Shown here: one piece after another, positions 31,184-39,375 of the stretch | How positions within the stretch are numbered: the first letter of the stretch is position 1 | Layout: each line of letters opens with the position of its first letter | NCBI GenBank assembly: GCA_045580305.1 | Contig: JAZNNQ010000033.1 | Location: forward strand, 1 to 64,000 | Source: RGIG7332 sp045580305 | Lineage (GTDB): Bacteria > Bacillota > Clostridia > Oscillospirales > JAAYXM01 | Length of the DNA: 64,000 bases | Direction of reading: 5' to 3' | Made by a program: the position numbers and the translations under genes | Notes under the pieces: generated by a model | Database searches by the model: none | The model's input: the letters and a program-made list of their open reading frames with translations, nothing else | Told to the model about the DNA's origin: nothing

Positions 31184-31549
31184 TTACCCCTCCCAAAATA
31201 ACATTGCATAGGGTAAGCCTGTTACCCTGATGAGTTTATCGATGAGTCCTTTCTTCGGCTCACTCTTCCCGGTGAGAATTTTGTTAAACTTCTCATAGTT
31301 TGCTGATAAAGGCTCAAGGCCCACTCTGAACATCAATGCACTCTTCTTGATCTTATTGACATTCATCCACTCACGGAGATGGAAGTAGATACACTCTTGG
31401 CTTGTGATTTCCTTAAACTTTCTATCACCGTACACACAGCACGCTTGAGATACACATTGTTTTGACACTCCGTACTTGTCTGCTATCTCTTGAAGTTTCA
31501 TCCCTTTTTTCCGTTCTTCACGGTAAAGGGCACATCTTCCGTTTCTCAT
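31184..31549 (-). CDS. DNA-binding protein with two helix-turn-helix regions
   Basis: 121 residues from ATG 31549, overlapping the stop of the PcfJ-like gene (TGATG). Residues 14-36 are a homeodomain-like HTH (GMKLQEIADKYGVSKQCVSQACC). The C-terminal part (NYEKFNKILTGKSEPKKGLIDKLIRVTGLPYAMLF) resembles an Xre-type fold. Likely a phage regulator. Confidence 0.7.
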   Translation of the reverse strand: MRNGRCALYREERKKGMKLQEIADKYGVSKQCVSQACCVYGDRKFKEITSQECIYFHLREWMNVNKIKKSALMFRVGLEPLSANYEKFNKILTGKSEPKKGLIDKLIRVTGLPYAMLFWEG

Positions 31550-32832
31550 CAAACCGCCTCCTTGCATCGTTTCTTCATAACACCGAGCCACTTGTTTATA
31601 AAGTCCATGGTACATTCATCGGGCTTGGTATTTTTTCGGCCGTATGCCTGGAGAAGTTTCCGTTTCTTAAGGTCATATTCCAGGGTTACAAACGGTGCTC
31701 TTGGTGCATTCTTTTTCCGCACGAACATAATGACAACCTTACCGTCCGCCATCTTCTTGTCATAGCCCATATCACCAACACAATGCCCGAGGCTTTTCCC
31801 CTCGATTATCAGATCGGAAATATCCCGCGGCGCCACAATGGTGAAATCATCACCGGTAAGCTCAAAGGAAATTGCGCGGTCAACCACTTTTGCAAAATCC
31901 GCATAAAGCACGGCTCTCTTTTTACTGTCGCTCTTTGCAAGTTTGCTTGCATATTCGGATATTCGTAAATCGTGCATAGCGTAAAAGTCCTTTGGGTACA
32001 CATTCTTCGTGTCGTTCAAATCCAACCCGAGGTCAATTACTGCCGTCAAATAATCGCTGTAATGGTCGAGCTCTATCGAATGCTTTTTGCAGTACTCACA
32101 AACTCGCTCAATGTTTATCGTCTTAACGCCCTTGCACGCCGGGACTTTTTCCAAAAACGACCGTCTCGCACGCAAGAGCTTCGCCGCAGCAATCGGGTCA
32201 ATTCCGTGATTGTAAGCATACACACTCGCCCTCACCCCTACAGCTCTTACCCCGTCGGCGTTTTTAAAAAGGAATTTTCTAAAAGCCTTGTCTTTTTCCG
32301 CTTTCGCCACAAGCATCGGAGACAGCGGAATACCCAGCTTTCCGAAAAACTCTACCAAGTGATTTTCACGGTAAGCATTAAGATAATCGATAACATCTCC
32401 AAAGGTGAATCCGCAGTACTTAAATTCCTCGATATCCGCAAGCATTTCTTTATTAAGGCAAATGCAGGTGAAGTTAAATTTAAACTCTGCCTCATACCAT
32501 TTATCGAAGTCCTCTTTATCAAATACCTTGTATGAGTATCCGTAAGAACCAACAAACCTGTCCTTGCACTGGAAAATCGGTACATATCCGGCCATGCCTA
32601 AAAAGATTAGGTTTTTAACAAAAATCGTCTTATCCCCGGTTGATCTTCTCCGTACCTCAGTTATCTGAACGCCCTTTTTCGCATATCTGCGAAGACCAAA
32701 GGCGCGCTCAACGATTTCGCCATCCAAGTACTCCAAAACACTTACAAAAGCAAAGCAAGTATTCGGCGCGTTTTCTTCTCCCCACTCTCTTACAAGACGG
32801 GGAATGTCATTTTCAATTTTTGTTAAGTCCAT
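31549..32832 (-). CDS. PcfJ-like protein
   Basis: 427 residues. The C-terminal third has the PcfJ domain: ISDLIIEGKSLGHCVGDMGYDKKMADGKVVIMFVRKKNAPRAPFVTLEYD, then LLQAYGRKNTKPDE. PcfJ and PcfK come from conjugative plasmids such as pCF10 and are also frequent in phages; their function is not settled. The preceding gene is PcfK-like, so the pair is kept. ATG 32832 follows GAGGTG. Confidence 0.85.
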   Translation of the reverse strand: MDLTKIENDIPRLVREWGEENAPNTCFAFVSVLEYLDGEIVERAFGLRRYAKKGVQITEVRRRSTGDKTIFVKNLIFLGMAGYVPIFQCKDRFVGSYGYSYKVFDKEDFDKWYEAEFKFNFTCICLNKEMLADIEEFKYCGFTFGDVIDYLNAYRENHLVEFFGKLGIPLSPMLVAKAEKDKAFRKFLFKNADGVRAVGVRASVYAYNHGIDPIAAAKLLRARRSFLEKVPACKGVKTINIERVCEYCKKHSIELDHYSDYLTAVIDLGLDLNDTKNVYPKDFYAMHDLRISEYASKLAKSDSKKRAVLYADFAKVVDRAISFELTGDDFTIVAPRDISDLIIEGKSLGHCVGDMGYDKKMADGKVVIMFVRKKNAPRAPFVTLEYDLKKRKLLQAYGRKNTKPDECTMDFINKWLGVMKKRCKEAV

Positions 32833-32840
32833 CGCGCACC

Positions 32841-33197
32841 TCATATCAAATCAAAGAGATTAAGCTGATTTGACGGCACCGGCTCTGCTGCTTTTTTAGG
32901 CGGAGCTTTTTTCTCTGGTTTCTTCTTCGGTGTACTTACCGCGTTTTCCTTAACCGCTTTTGCCTCAATCGAGTCTTCTTCAAAAAAATGTACCGCCCAA
33001 CCAAATACAGTCGCATCGTCGATGACTGCGCAGCCGTTTTTAGCTTGTTTCTTTGCTTGTGCGGTAATATACGCCCAACACTGCTTCAAAGTCTTTTTGC
33101 CCCCGTTTATCTTCTCACGGAGCGCATCGCTTGCGTTGGCGTTTAAGTAATCAAGAATAATTTTTTCGTTTGATGTAGTTGCCTCAAGTTTTAGCAT
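32841..33197 (-). CDS. PcfK-like protein with clamp-binding tail
   Basis: 118 residues from ATG 33197 behind GGAGGG. The N-terminal 75 match PcfK (IILDYLNANASDALREKINGGKKTLKQCWAYI, then CAVIDDATVFGWAVHFFEED). A Lys/Pro-rich linker leads to the end SNQLNLFDLI; QLNLF (111-115) matches the bacterial sliding-clamp peptide QL(S/D)LF. Suggests recruitment to the replication fork. Confidence 0.8.
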   Translation of the reverse strand: MLKLEATTSNEKIILDYLNANASDALREKINGGKKTLKQCWAYITAQAKKQAKNGCAVIDDATVFGWAVHFFEEDSIEAKAVKENAVSTPKKKPEKKAPPKKAAEPVPSNQLNLFDLI

Positions 33198-33221
33198 AAT
33201 ATAGCCCTCCATTTGCGTGGA

Positions 33222-34043
33222 TTAAATCTTGCCGGATTTCATATCACGATCTACTTCGTAGTCCCAGTAATCGTCTTCGGTTTTAATCTTTCTTTTTCGA
33301 TAGTTGTGGTAAACTCCCTCAATATAGGCCGCTGGCTTATCGCTGCCTTTGGCAGCAGTTTCCATTGCCTTTTCAAGCAAGAAAACATCATCTTTCGAGC
33401 AAGTAAACTCCTCCTCGTTAGGATAATAGAGAAGAATCATACATTTTAAGATTGCAGAGATTTCAAATTCTGTAGGTGTTTTATCAAAGAAAATTTCAAA
33501 TCTTTTTTGGATTTCTTCGCGCACGCGCGCGCGTTCACCACCACCACCAGTATTTATTATTTCTGTATCTATCTCTGTATCTATACTCTTATCTCTATCT
33601 CTAATATCTATCTCTATCTCTGTGTTACATTTTGTTACATCGGCGTTACATTGTAACGCTTTTTGTTTTTCTCTTAATCGGCGAACTCGTTCAGCACCTG
33701 CAGTTTCACTCCCGATTAGTTTAGAAACTTCCGTCATAAAAATTGTTTCGTCGTCAAACACCTCAAGCATATTTAACTCTGCAAAAACTTTCATTGCTGA
33801 TCTAACAATGTCTATGTTTGTGTTTGTAATAACGGATAGCATCTGTTCGTTATAAGGGATTGCATCACTGAAACGAAGAGCGCCCTCATGATCGATACTC
33901 TCAAGTAAGAGCTTTAAGTAAAACAAAATATAATCTTTGCCATTGGGCATAGATTCTATAATCTGAATGTCATGTCTTTTGAAAAAATCGCGTTTTAGTT
34001 TAAGCCAGTAATACTTTTTAGGCTCTGTCGTTTTTCCTGCCAT
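33222..34043 (-). CDS. Replisome organizer (DnaD-like initiation protein)
   Basis: 273 residues. The N-terminal domain is the phage replisome organizer type (YYWLKLKRDFFKRHDIQIIESMPNGKDYILFYLKLLLESI, then PYNEQMLSVITNTNIDIVRSAMKVFAELNMLEV), a winged-helix origin binder. Residues 130-170 are a repetitive acidic linker (IEIDIRDRDKSIDTEIDTEI). The C-terminal part (VFLLEKAMETAAKGSDKPAAYIEGVYHNYRKRKI) is DnaD-like and should load the helicase of the host. The linker DNA is probably the origin. Confidence 0.88.
   Translation of the reverse strand: MAGKTTEPKKYYWLKLKRDFFKRHDIQIIESMPNGKDYILFYLKLLLESIDHEGALRFSDAIPYNEQMLSVITNTNIDIVRSAMKVFAELNMLEVFDDETIFMTEVSKLIGSETAGAERVRRLREKQKALQCNADVTKCNTEIEIDIRDRDKSIDTEIDTEIINTGGGGERARVREEIQKRFEIFFDKTPTEFEISAILKCMILLYYPNEEEFTCSKDDVFLLEKAMETAAKGSDKPAAYIEGVYHNYRKRKIKTEDDYWDYEVDRDMKSGKI
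33548..33660. repeat. Iteron-like repeats, candidate phage replication origin
   Basis: Within the replisome organizer gene, ATGTAAC occurs three times (in the minus reading at about 33650-33655, 33633-33640 and 33623-33630), beside a 60-base run of GAGATAGAGATAG units. The codons there form the low-complexity linker. Lambda O and many Firmicutes phages have their origin at just this place. Confidence 0.6.
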
Positions 34044-34057
34044 TTTTTACCCCTTTC

Positions 34058-34086
34058 TGTGGAGAGCAGGGAGCCCACTCTCCACA
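34058..34086. other. Hairpin before the replisome organizer gene
   Basis: TGTGGAGAG (34058-34066) pairs perfectly with CTCTCCACA (34078-34086). TTTTT follows on the plus strand, but no plus-strand gene ends here. On the minus strand it ends just before the AAGGGG ribosome site of the initiator gene, so it may tune initiator translation. Confidence 0.55.
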
Positions 34087-34096
34087 TTTTTGTAAG

Positions 34097-34288
34097 TCAA
34101 CGAACTACACTCGCATCACTCTCTGCATTTAACGACCGCAGTAGAGCCGGAATGTTGACTAAATATGTATTCCCGCTTTTAATATGCGGCACGGTACCGG
34201 CTCGGCATCCTTGGCGTAAAAAATAAGCAGACAAGCCGGTAGTTTTGCAAGCTTCGTTGATTTTTTGAAAAGGTTGCTTATTTGCCAT
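34097..34288 (-). CDS. Excisionase-like HTH protein
   Basis: 63 residues from ATG 34288 (AGGAG eight bases before). QKINEACKTTGLSAYFLRQGCRAGTVPHIKSGNTYLVNIPALLRSL is the winged-helix Xis/MerR-type domain used by small excisionases and phage DNA-binding proteins. It could direct excision with the integrase at 40731, though it lies in the replication part of the operon. Confidence 0.75.
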   Translation of the reverse strand: MANKQPFQKINEACKTTGLSAYFLRQGCRAGTVPHIKSGNTYLVNIPALLRSLNAESDASVVR

Positions 34289-34299
34289 TTTACACACTC

Positions 34300-34779
34300 C
34301 TAATCCTCGTCAAATTCGTACTCGTCATTTTCCAAATCGCTCTCGACGGACTCATTGTCAAAAAACTTGTCGAAGTCTCCAATATCGGCATCTGCAGAAC
34401 AATTCTGCGAAAGATCAGAAGGCTCCTCGCTCTCCCTGTTCTGCATACGCTCTGCATATTCACACTGCAGATAGAGATCGCGTAGTTTTTTACCATGGGT
34501 CTTTATTTTGTTCATAAGCGCATCAGAAATGATAAGTCGACCATAAATCCTTATGCCGATTTCAGCAATAGGAAATGTTAAAACGATTTTTGCATCCTTA
34601 GAAGAAACTCCTTGATCCTCATTCTCATATAACGCTATTTGAGCATCCATAGATTGGTCTTGAGAGATACTCAACGACATCGGGTATGTATTCGTGTTAA
34701 ATTTGCCGATAAGGTAGTTTTCTGAAAGCAAAGTATCAAGCTTGTTCTTCTGCGAATTAAATTCCTTGAAATAGTCCAT
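34300..34779 (-). CDS. Unknown acidic phage protein
   Basis: 159 residues. The first 105 look folded (LSENYLIGKFNTNTYPMSLSIS, then KIVLTFPIAEIGIRIYGRLIISDALMNKIKTHGKKLRDLYLQ). The last 50 are highly acidic (FDNESVESDLENDEYEFDED), like tails that mimic DNA or bind SSB partners. It lies between SSB and the Xis-like gene. No family recognised. Confidence 0.7.
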   Translation of the reverse strand: MDYFKEFNSQKNKLDTLLSENYLIGKFNTNTYPMSLSISQDQSMDAQIALYENEDQGVSSKDAKIVLTFPIAEIGIRIYGRLIISDALMNKIKTHGKKLRDLYLQCEYAERMQNRESEEPSDLSQNCSADADIGDFDKFFDNESVESDLENDEYEFDED

Positions 34780-34794
34780 AATTAAAATCCTTTC

Positions 34795-35208
34795 TTAAAA
34801 TGGGAGCTCTCCGCCATCATCGGCAGCCATCTCCTCAAAGTCCGTGGGTGCATAGTTGTTCGTGTTGGTGTTGGTGTTCTCGGTATTCTGTTTACTACCG
34901 AGGAAATGCACCTCATCTGCCTTAATTTCTACACTCTTGCGGTTGTTTCCGTCTTTATCTTTCCAAGAGCGAGTTTTTATCCTGCCTGTAACGCCTACAA
35001 GCATACCCTTGGTGCACCACTTACTGACCAATTCAGCAAGTCCGCGCCACACAACCACATCAATAAAATCGGTGTCCTTATTGCCGTCCCTATCCGCGAA
35101 ATCATCATCGCAAGCAAGGGAGAATGATACAACAGGCACATTGCTCTTTGTGTATTTCAATTCAGGGTCTTTCGTAAATCGCCCCACAACAACAGCCTTG
35201 TTAAGCAT
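34795..35208 (-). CDS. ssb: Single-stranded DNA-binding protein
   Basis: 137 residues. The OB fold is clear (LNKAVVVGRFTKDPELKYTKSNVPVVSFSLA, DFIDVVVWRGLAELVSKWCTKGMLVGVTGRIKTRSW). A short Asn/Thr linker follows, with the acidic tip DDGGELPF that recruits partner proteins. It works with the RecT and YqaJ proteins encoded upstream. Confidence 0.95.
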   Translation of the reverse strand: MLNKAVVVGRFTKDPELKYTKSNVPVVSFSLACDDDFADRDGNKDTDFIDVVVWRGLAELVSKWCTKGMLVGVTGRIKTRSWKDKDGNNRKSVEIKADEVHFLGSKQNTENTNTNTNNYAPTDFEEMAADDGGELPF

Positions 35209-35211
35209 CGG

Positions 35212-36120
35212 CTATTCCCCCTCGCCAAAGAATGCGGCTGTAGGATCTGCCTCTGTGGGAATATCAATAACCTCACCTGTTGTCGGCTCCGTTGCCACAG
35301 GCTCCGCATCGTAGGTGTTATCCACATAATCCACAGAGCCATCCTCATTGATTGCCGCCATATCCTTATCAATCGCGGTCTGCATCTCGATACTCATAAT
35401 GCCCCACTTGCTGATAAGCTGACGGAGCATAGTTTTATAAGCCATTCCGTCAAAGTCCTTATACCAAAATGAGGAGTATTTCCACATATCGCCCTGCGGA
35501 ATTTTGCCATCAAGCAGATCCTTATATTTCTCCGCGCTGAATGCCATACTATATTTATCTGCGTGAGCCATCATCTTTTCACGGCTCCAATACATAGCCT
35601 TTTTAAAGCCGTTCTGATACTCAAACATTGCATAGTAACCAACGGTAGCAAGGGCCTCTCTTTCGGTATCATCCTCAATGAGGTTAACCTCGATTTCCTC
35701 ATTCAGAGGGTCAAAGCGCACAAGCTCTCCCTCTTTGATAGCAAGTACATTGAGTTTTTTGTAGTAACCGGAGCGGATCGCCAACTGGATATAGCCCTTG
35801 TAACCTAACTGGAACTGTGCCACCTTTGCACTGCGCTTTTTATCGTTGAACGGCACAAGGTAATACTGTCCTAACTGCGGAGAGGGTGAAAGTTTAAGGC
35901 TCTCACCTAACAGAGCCGCTGATAAAATCGAGCTATGATCACACTCGGAAAGTGTGGGGTTAACACTTACTGCGGAAATTACCGCGCTGATAAATCTCTG
36001 CCCATCTTTACCGCCCACCATTGAGTTAATGCGGTTTTTGATTGCATCCGATGTAAGGAATGCACTAAAGGTCTGCGGCTTGCCGCCTCTCTTTGTTGTT
36101 AATGAATTTGTAACAGCCAT
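35212..36120 (-). CDS. recT: RecT-family single-strand annealing protein
   Basis: 302 residues with RecT family text: NPTLSECDHSSILSAALLGESLKLSPSPQLGQYYLVPF, VAQFQLGYKGYIQLAIRSGYYKKLNVLAIKEGE, and WYKDFDGMAYKTMLRQLISKWGIMS. It anneals single strands made by the YqaJ nuclease encoded at 37281. The C terminus is acidic and flexible. Confidence 0.95.
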   Translation of the reverse strand: MAVTNSLTTKRGGKPQTFSAFLTSDAIKNRINSMVGGKDGQRFISAVISAVSVNPTLSECDHSSILSAALLGESLKLSPSPQLGQYYLVPFNDKKRSAKVAQFQLGYKGYIQLAIRSGYYKKLNVLAIKEGELVRFDPLNEEIEVNLIEDDTEREALATVGYYAMFEYQNGFKKAMYWSREKMMAHADKYSMAFSAEKYKDLLDGKIPQGDMWKYSSFWYKDFDGMAYKTMLRQLISKWGIMSIEMQTAIDKDMAAINEDGSVDYVDNTYDAEPVATEPTTGEVIDIPTEADPTAAFFGEGE

Positions 36121-36122
36121 TT

Positions 36123-36962
36123 TTAAGCCCTCCCATATTTGATGTTATTGTTTTTCAAAAAGCCCTTTAAGGCCTCTAACTGCTCTGCCGTAGCCCACAC
36201 ACGAAATGCAACTGTGTGTATCTCGGGCGATGTGCATGCATCCTCAATAGGCTCACACTCTGCCGCTATCGTTTCGGTTGGTGTGTACTTTTCCTCTGTC
36301 TGCGGTGTGGATTTTCTCGCCTCATACGCGGCAAGTTCTGCCCTCTGCTTTTCGATGCGCTCCTTTTCAGCAAGAGCAGCCGCAAGGTCAAAATCCTTGA
36401 GGAAAACACCCTTGATCTGTTCTGCAACATCCGGCTCAAGGTTGAGTGAGTTGATAGATGCAAGACCTGCGGTAATGCCCTCAATCTTCCTTGCAAGTTC
36501 CTCTGTGATAGCCGCCTCTGATGTGGTTACATTCAACCATTTGGGGTTGTGCAGTTTTTCATAAGGAACAAGCCCGGCAAGATCGACGATCATATCCTCA
36601 TAAAGTGCCTTGATGCCCTTGAGCTTTTCCTCCCTGCGGAATTCCTCAAAGGTCTTTACCTGTGCATCTATCTCTGCACTTTGGGTTTTGACCATTGCGA
36701 TCAGTTCCTTTGCCTGCTTTTCAAACTCCTCATAAGGTTGCAGGTAGAGTGCTTTCATTTCCTTGCGCTTGCTGTCGATAGCATCCGCAAGTTTGTTGAG
36801 GTTTGCGCGGTCTTTCTTTGCCTCGGTTATGGTTGCCTCGGTGTAAACCCTGCCCTTGTAGGCGGCAAGACCATCGACAAGCCATTGCTTAACTTCCGTG
36901 TAATTCCATTCCACAGGTTGCAACGGATCACCGCTTGTCGGTGAAAAAATTTGAATTTCCAT
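36123..36962 (-). CDS. DUF1351 protein
   Basis: 279 residues with the DUF1351 layout: NYTEVKQWLVDGLAAYKGRVYTEATITEAKKDRANLNKLADAIDSKRKEMKALYLQPYEEFEKQAKELI, a long coiled coil, and the end AFRVWATAEQLEALKGFLKNNNIKYGR. Usually found beside RecT and exonuclease genes. It probably helps recombination or replication; mechanism unknown. Confidence 0.88.
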   Translation of the reverse strand: MEIQIFSPTSGDPLQPVEWNYTEVKQWLVDGLAAYKGRVYTEATITEAKKDRANLNKLADAIDSKRKEMKALYLQPYEEFEKQAKELIAMVKTQSAEIDAQVKTFEEFRREEKLKGIKALYEDMIVDLAGLVPYEKLHNPKWLNVTTSEAAITEELARKIEGITAGLASINSLNLEPDVAEQIKGVFLKDFDLAAALAEKERIEKQRAELAAYEARKSTPQTEEKYTPTETIAAECEPIEDACTSPEIHTVAFRVWATAEQLEALKGFLKNNNIKYGRA

Positions 36963-37001
36963 ATTGCTCTCTCCTTTGCGTGGTTTAAGTTTGAATTTTC
37001 A

Positions 37002-37265
37002 TTAGTTAAAAAAGCCGTTAAATAAATCGCCGGGCGTTGCAGGCTCGGTTATGTGTAGTATCTCTCCACGAATATGCATAATCTCACTTTCGGGAACATT
37101 CACCCTGCAAACCTTTGCCTCACTGTCGCCATACCTTGTAGGGACTTTCACAACATCTCCCACAGAAACAGGTACATCCGCTATGTATGTGTAATTCGTG
37201 CCGCCGTAGCCCTCACCGTAGCGTTTTTTGAATTGCACTTGCACAATGTTTTTTATCGGTTCCAT
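37002..37265 (-). CDS. Unknown small beta-rich protein
   Basis: 87 residues: VQFKKRYGEGYGGTNYTYIADVPVSVGDVVKVPTRYGDSEAKVCRVNVPE has the rhythm of a small SH3- or KOW-like barrel. The C-terminal end is GDLFNGFF. It occurs in the recombination block between YqaJ and DUF1351. Function unknown. Confidence 0.7.
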   Translation of the reverse strand: MEPIKNIVQVQFKKRYGEGYGGTNYTYIADVPVSVGDVVKVPTRYGDSEAKVCRVNVPESEIMHIRGEILHITEPATPGDLFNGFFN

Positions 37266-37280
37266 TATTCACACCTCCTC

Positions 37281-37934
37281 TCATATCTCTGGGAGTTTTA
37301 ATGGGGGTTCCTTATCATTGAGTACATATTCCTCCCAAAATCTGATCTCTTCGTTCAAGAGAAAATCAATATCTCCCTGCACCTGCGCTCGTTCAACCTT
37401 GTAGGTCCGCCGGGTAGTGGTGATCTCTCCATCCCACACCCTTTTTAATTGCGCGTGGAGCACGGCGAAATCCCACTCGGTGGCAAGCAACTGATGCAGT
37501 AATTGCACATAGTAGTTATCCGGTACGGCATCGCGCCACTTTTCCTTTGCCATACTCCGCAAAATCTCGGTAGTTTTAATCTCAAGAATGCCTTTACGCC
37601 CTGTCTCTCGCTCTATCAGTCGACCATCAAGTGTGGCAAACAACCAAGGGTATTTAGGGTTTTTAATCATATCAAAGGCGCCACCGTAAGTAACCTCATA
37701 TTCGGGATAATCAAGAGCAAACAATTCCCTTATAGGCGCCTCTGCCGCATGTCCATAGGCAACATGAGCATTGCTTGAGATGTTTTGCGCCTCTTTGCGC
37801 CCGGTCTTCAGCCTCCAAAGGTCGGTGTTACTCATATAGGGGTTACAACCGATAACCGCCGATGCTTCACTCGCACCTATGCCCTTAAGTCGTTCCTTGA
37901 GCCATTCAGCCTCATTGGTGATTATTTCGCACAT
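37281..37934 (-). CDS. YqaJ-like viral exonuclease
   Basis: 217 residues. The family start is RLKGIGASEASAVIGCNPYMSNTDLW; the PD-(D/E)xK core is seen in YGHAAEAPIRELFA, then LFATLDGRLIE and GILEIKTTE, with Asp, Glu and Lys of the metal site. The enzyme makes 3' single strands for RecT. Overlaps the Cys-rich gene by 13 bases. Confidence 0.93.
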   Translation of the reverse strand: MCEIITNEAEWLKERLKGIGASEASAVIGCNPYMSNTDLWRLKTGRKEAQNISSNAHVAYGHAAEAPIRELFALDYPEYEVTYGGAFDMIKNPKYPWLFATLDGRLIERETGRKGILEIKTTEILRSMAKEKWRDAVPDNYYVQLLHQLLATEWDFAVLHAQLKRVWDGEITTTRRTYKVERAQVQGDIDFLLNEEIRFWEEYVLNDKEPPLKLPEI

Positions 37935-38128
37935 TCTGCACCACCCTTTGACCTTGGAAGAAAAAGGCTCCCTCGTTTGTTTCGTTTAAGATTTCCGCAA
38001 TGAATCTGTATTTTACGAAGATCGGCGACCACGGGATTCCAACCGCAATGGTTGCAACTCCTCCCTGCCTCCGGACAAATAACACCCTTGTTGTACTCAC
38101 AACTCGGACCGCAACAGACATTGCTCAT
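37922..38128 (-). CDS. Cys-rich phage protein, 68 residues
   Basis: NVCCGPSCEYNKGVICPEAGRSCNHCGWNP has seven Cys within 30 residues and is a typical small phage protein of Clostridia, probably zinc-binding. The gene overlaps the transglycosylase stop (ATGA) and YqaJ. The other frame here (37912-38121) lacks this signature. Confidence 0.8.
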   Translation of the reverse strand: MSNVCCGPSCEYNKGVICPEAGRSCNHCGWNPVVADLRKIQIHCGNLKRNKRGSLFLPRSKGGAECAK

Positions 38129-38862
38129 ATCAATCCCTCCATATAGTCAACAATGGATCTGCTGTACTCGCTTGAGGTTATGCCCTGGCGCCACAATTTA
38201 CTCGCGCCACCTGCGCCCATGTTGAAGGTCATCAGCGCTTTGTGGATATCACCATCACAACCCTTGATGTAGTCAGCTAACAAGGAACAACCAACGCGGA
38301 AATTACCCTCGGCGTCCATAAGATCATAAACGCCCAAACTGTTCGCTCTCTCCTTGTGCCACCTGGGCCATATTTGGAAATAGCCGTAAGCTTTGCCGCC
38401 ATCACCGTAGCTGTTTGTGAAATTCGTTTCACGCCATACAACGGCAACAGCGAGTTCATAAGGGATTCCGAATTCTTGCGATGCGTTATATAGTTTTTCT
38501 TGTAAGGCGTAACTCATTGGGACGGTCTCTATGTAAAAATCCTTTTCAGAGATGACCGGAGTAGCCACCACATTATCCGCAGCATTGACAACCTCTGCTG
38601 GAGAACTGGTCATGTTTTCAGGCTGTGGAACGCTCTGTGCCGTTTTTTCGCCGTTTTTCTCGCAAGGTAATAAAGTTAGTGCCCCCAAAAAAATAATGGC
38701 AAAAAACACTATTAAAACGCGCGTGATGAGTTCCCAGTCTTTGGCGTGTTTCTTTCTTTCGGTATTTTTGCATATAGGCTCGAGTGTAATTACCATTCCG
38801 CCCGGGTCTGATACACACCCTTGCACGCCAACAACGCGATAATTATTTTCATATGTCCGCAT
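38125..38862 (-). CDS. Membrane-anchored lytic transglycosylase
   Basis: 245 residues from ATG 38862, a codon that overlaps the preceding gene. Residues 1-44 are cytoplasmic, 45-65 a transmembrane helix (LITRVLIVFFAIIFLGALTL), 70-105 a polar linker. The rest is an SLT goose-lysozyme fold: YELAVAVVWRETNF with catalytic Glu, KAYGYFQIWPRWH, CSLLADYIKGCDGDIHKALMTFNMG. Cuts peptidoglycan from outside the membrane. Its place as an early gene near Cro, far from lysis genes, suggests a role other than release. Confidence 0.85.
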   Translation of the reverse strand: MRTYENNYRVVGVQGCVSDPGGMVITLEPICKNTERKKHAKDWELITRVLIVFFAIIFLGALTLLPCEKNGEKTAQSVPQPENMTSSPAEVVNAADNVVATPVISEKDFYIETVPMSYALQEKLYNASQEFGIPYELAVAVVWRETNFTNSYGDGGKAYGYFQIWPRWHKERANSLGVYDLMDAEGNFRVGCSLLADYIKGCDGDIHKALMTFNMGAGGASKLWRQGITSSEYSRSIVDYMEGLI

Positions 38863-39076
38863 ATTCACCCACTCCGTATTCCTGCAGCATTTCCATAGTG
38901 TAGCCTGCAGCCTCAAGTTCCTTTCCTCGTCGCTCAAGGCTTTGCAAATTGTAAAGGACTTCCCTGCGCTGCTGTTTGATCCGCATTTCTTGTTGAGCAA
39001 GAGCTACTTTTTTTGACTTTCTAAGCCTCTCGATTTCCCGCTCAACCTGCTCGTCTGTTAAAAACTCTTTTGCCAT
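38849..39076 (-). CDS. Coiled-coil protein of the early operon, 75 residues
   Basis: Almost fully helical and charged: DEQVEREIERLRKSKKVALAQQEMRIKQQRREVLYNLQSLERRGKEL. Ends by overlapping the transglycosylase start. Second gene after Cro. No family recognised. Confidence 0.7.
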   Translation of the reverse strand: MAKEFLTDEQVEREIERLRKSKKVALAQQEMRIKQQRREVLYNLQSLERRGKELEAAGYTMEMLQEYGVGEYADI

Positions 39077-39103
39077 TTTCTCGCTCCTTTCTTGATATTC
39101 TCG

Positions 39104-39337
39104 CTATCTTCGTTCCACTTCTGGGACGACCGAGGCAAAAAAAATACAGTTTTTTTCTTCCGCGCTCTGTATCTGTAAAGCTTCGCATATTTTTTCCGCC
39201 TCGGAAACAGTAAAGATGCCCTTTCCATTAAGTTTTGCATTTAGAGTATTTTTACCAATGCCCATACAAGCAGCAAGTTTGCTTTGAGTAAAACCCTTTT
39301 CTACCATATGCGCCTTTATTTTGCTTGTGTTTACCAT
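39104..39337 (-). CDS. Cro-like repressor
   Basis: 77 residues with an Xre helix-turn-helix (MVEKGFTQSKLAACMGIGKNTLNAKLNGKGIFTVSEAEKICEAL). First gene of the early operon, divergent from the CI-like repressor, hence Cro-like. Its last codons overlap a third operator (39112-39127). Confidence 0.88.
   Translation of the reverse strand: MVNTSKIKAHMVEKGFTQSKLAACMGIGKNTLNAKLNGKGIFTVSEAEKICEALQIQSAEEKNCIFFASVVPEVERR
39112..39127. promoter_or_regulatory. Operator O3 inside the cro-like gene
   Basis: GTTCCACTTCTGGGAC matches the dyad GTTCCA-N4-TGGGAC of O1 exactly in both half-sites. It lies over codons for the end of the Cro-like protein. Could allow looping or a roadblock to early transcription. 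Confidence 0.65.
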
Positions 39338-39353
39338 GCAGCTCCCTCCTTTC

Positions 39354-39369
39354 GTTCCATTTTTGGGAC
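39354..39369. promoter_or_regulatory. Operator O1
   Basis: GTTCCATTTTTGGGAC, near-palindromic 16-mer with half-sites GTTCCA and TGGGAC. Covers the start of the early transcript, just downstream of the -10 box at 39376. Confidence 0.75.
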
Positions 39370-39375
39370 GCTTTT

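Noticed and set aside
31462..31968. 168-codon plus-strand frame opposite the PcfJ-like gene
   Set aside because: Shadow frame; the PcfJ domain on the other strand is certain.
33548..33660. CRISPR-like reading of the short repeats
   Set aside because: Repeats are 7-13 bases, adjacent and inside a coding linker; no spacers. No CRISPR array or cas gene was found in the window.
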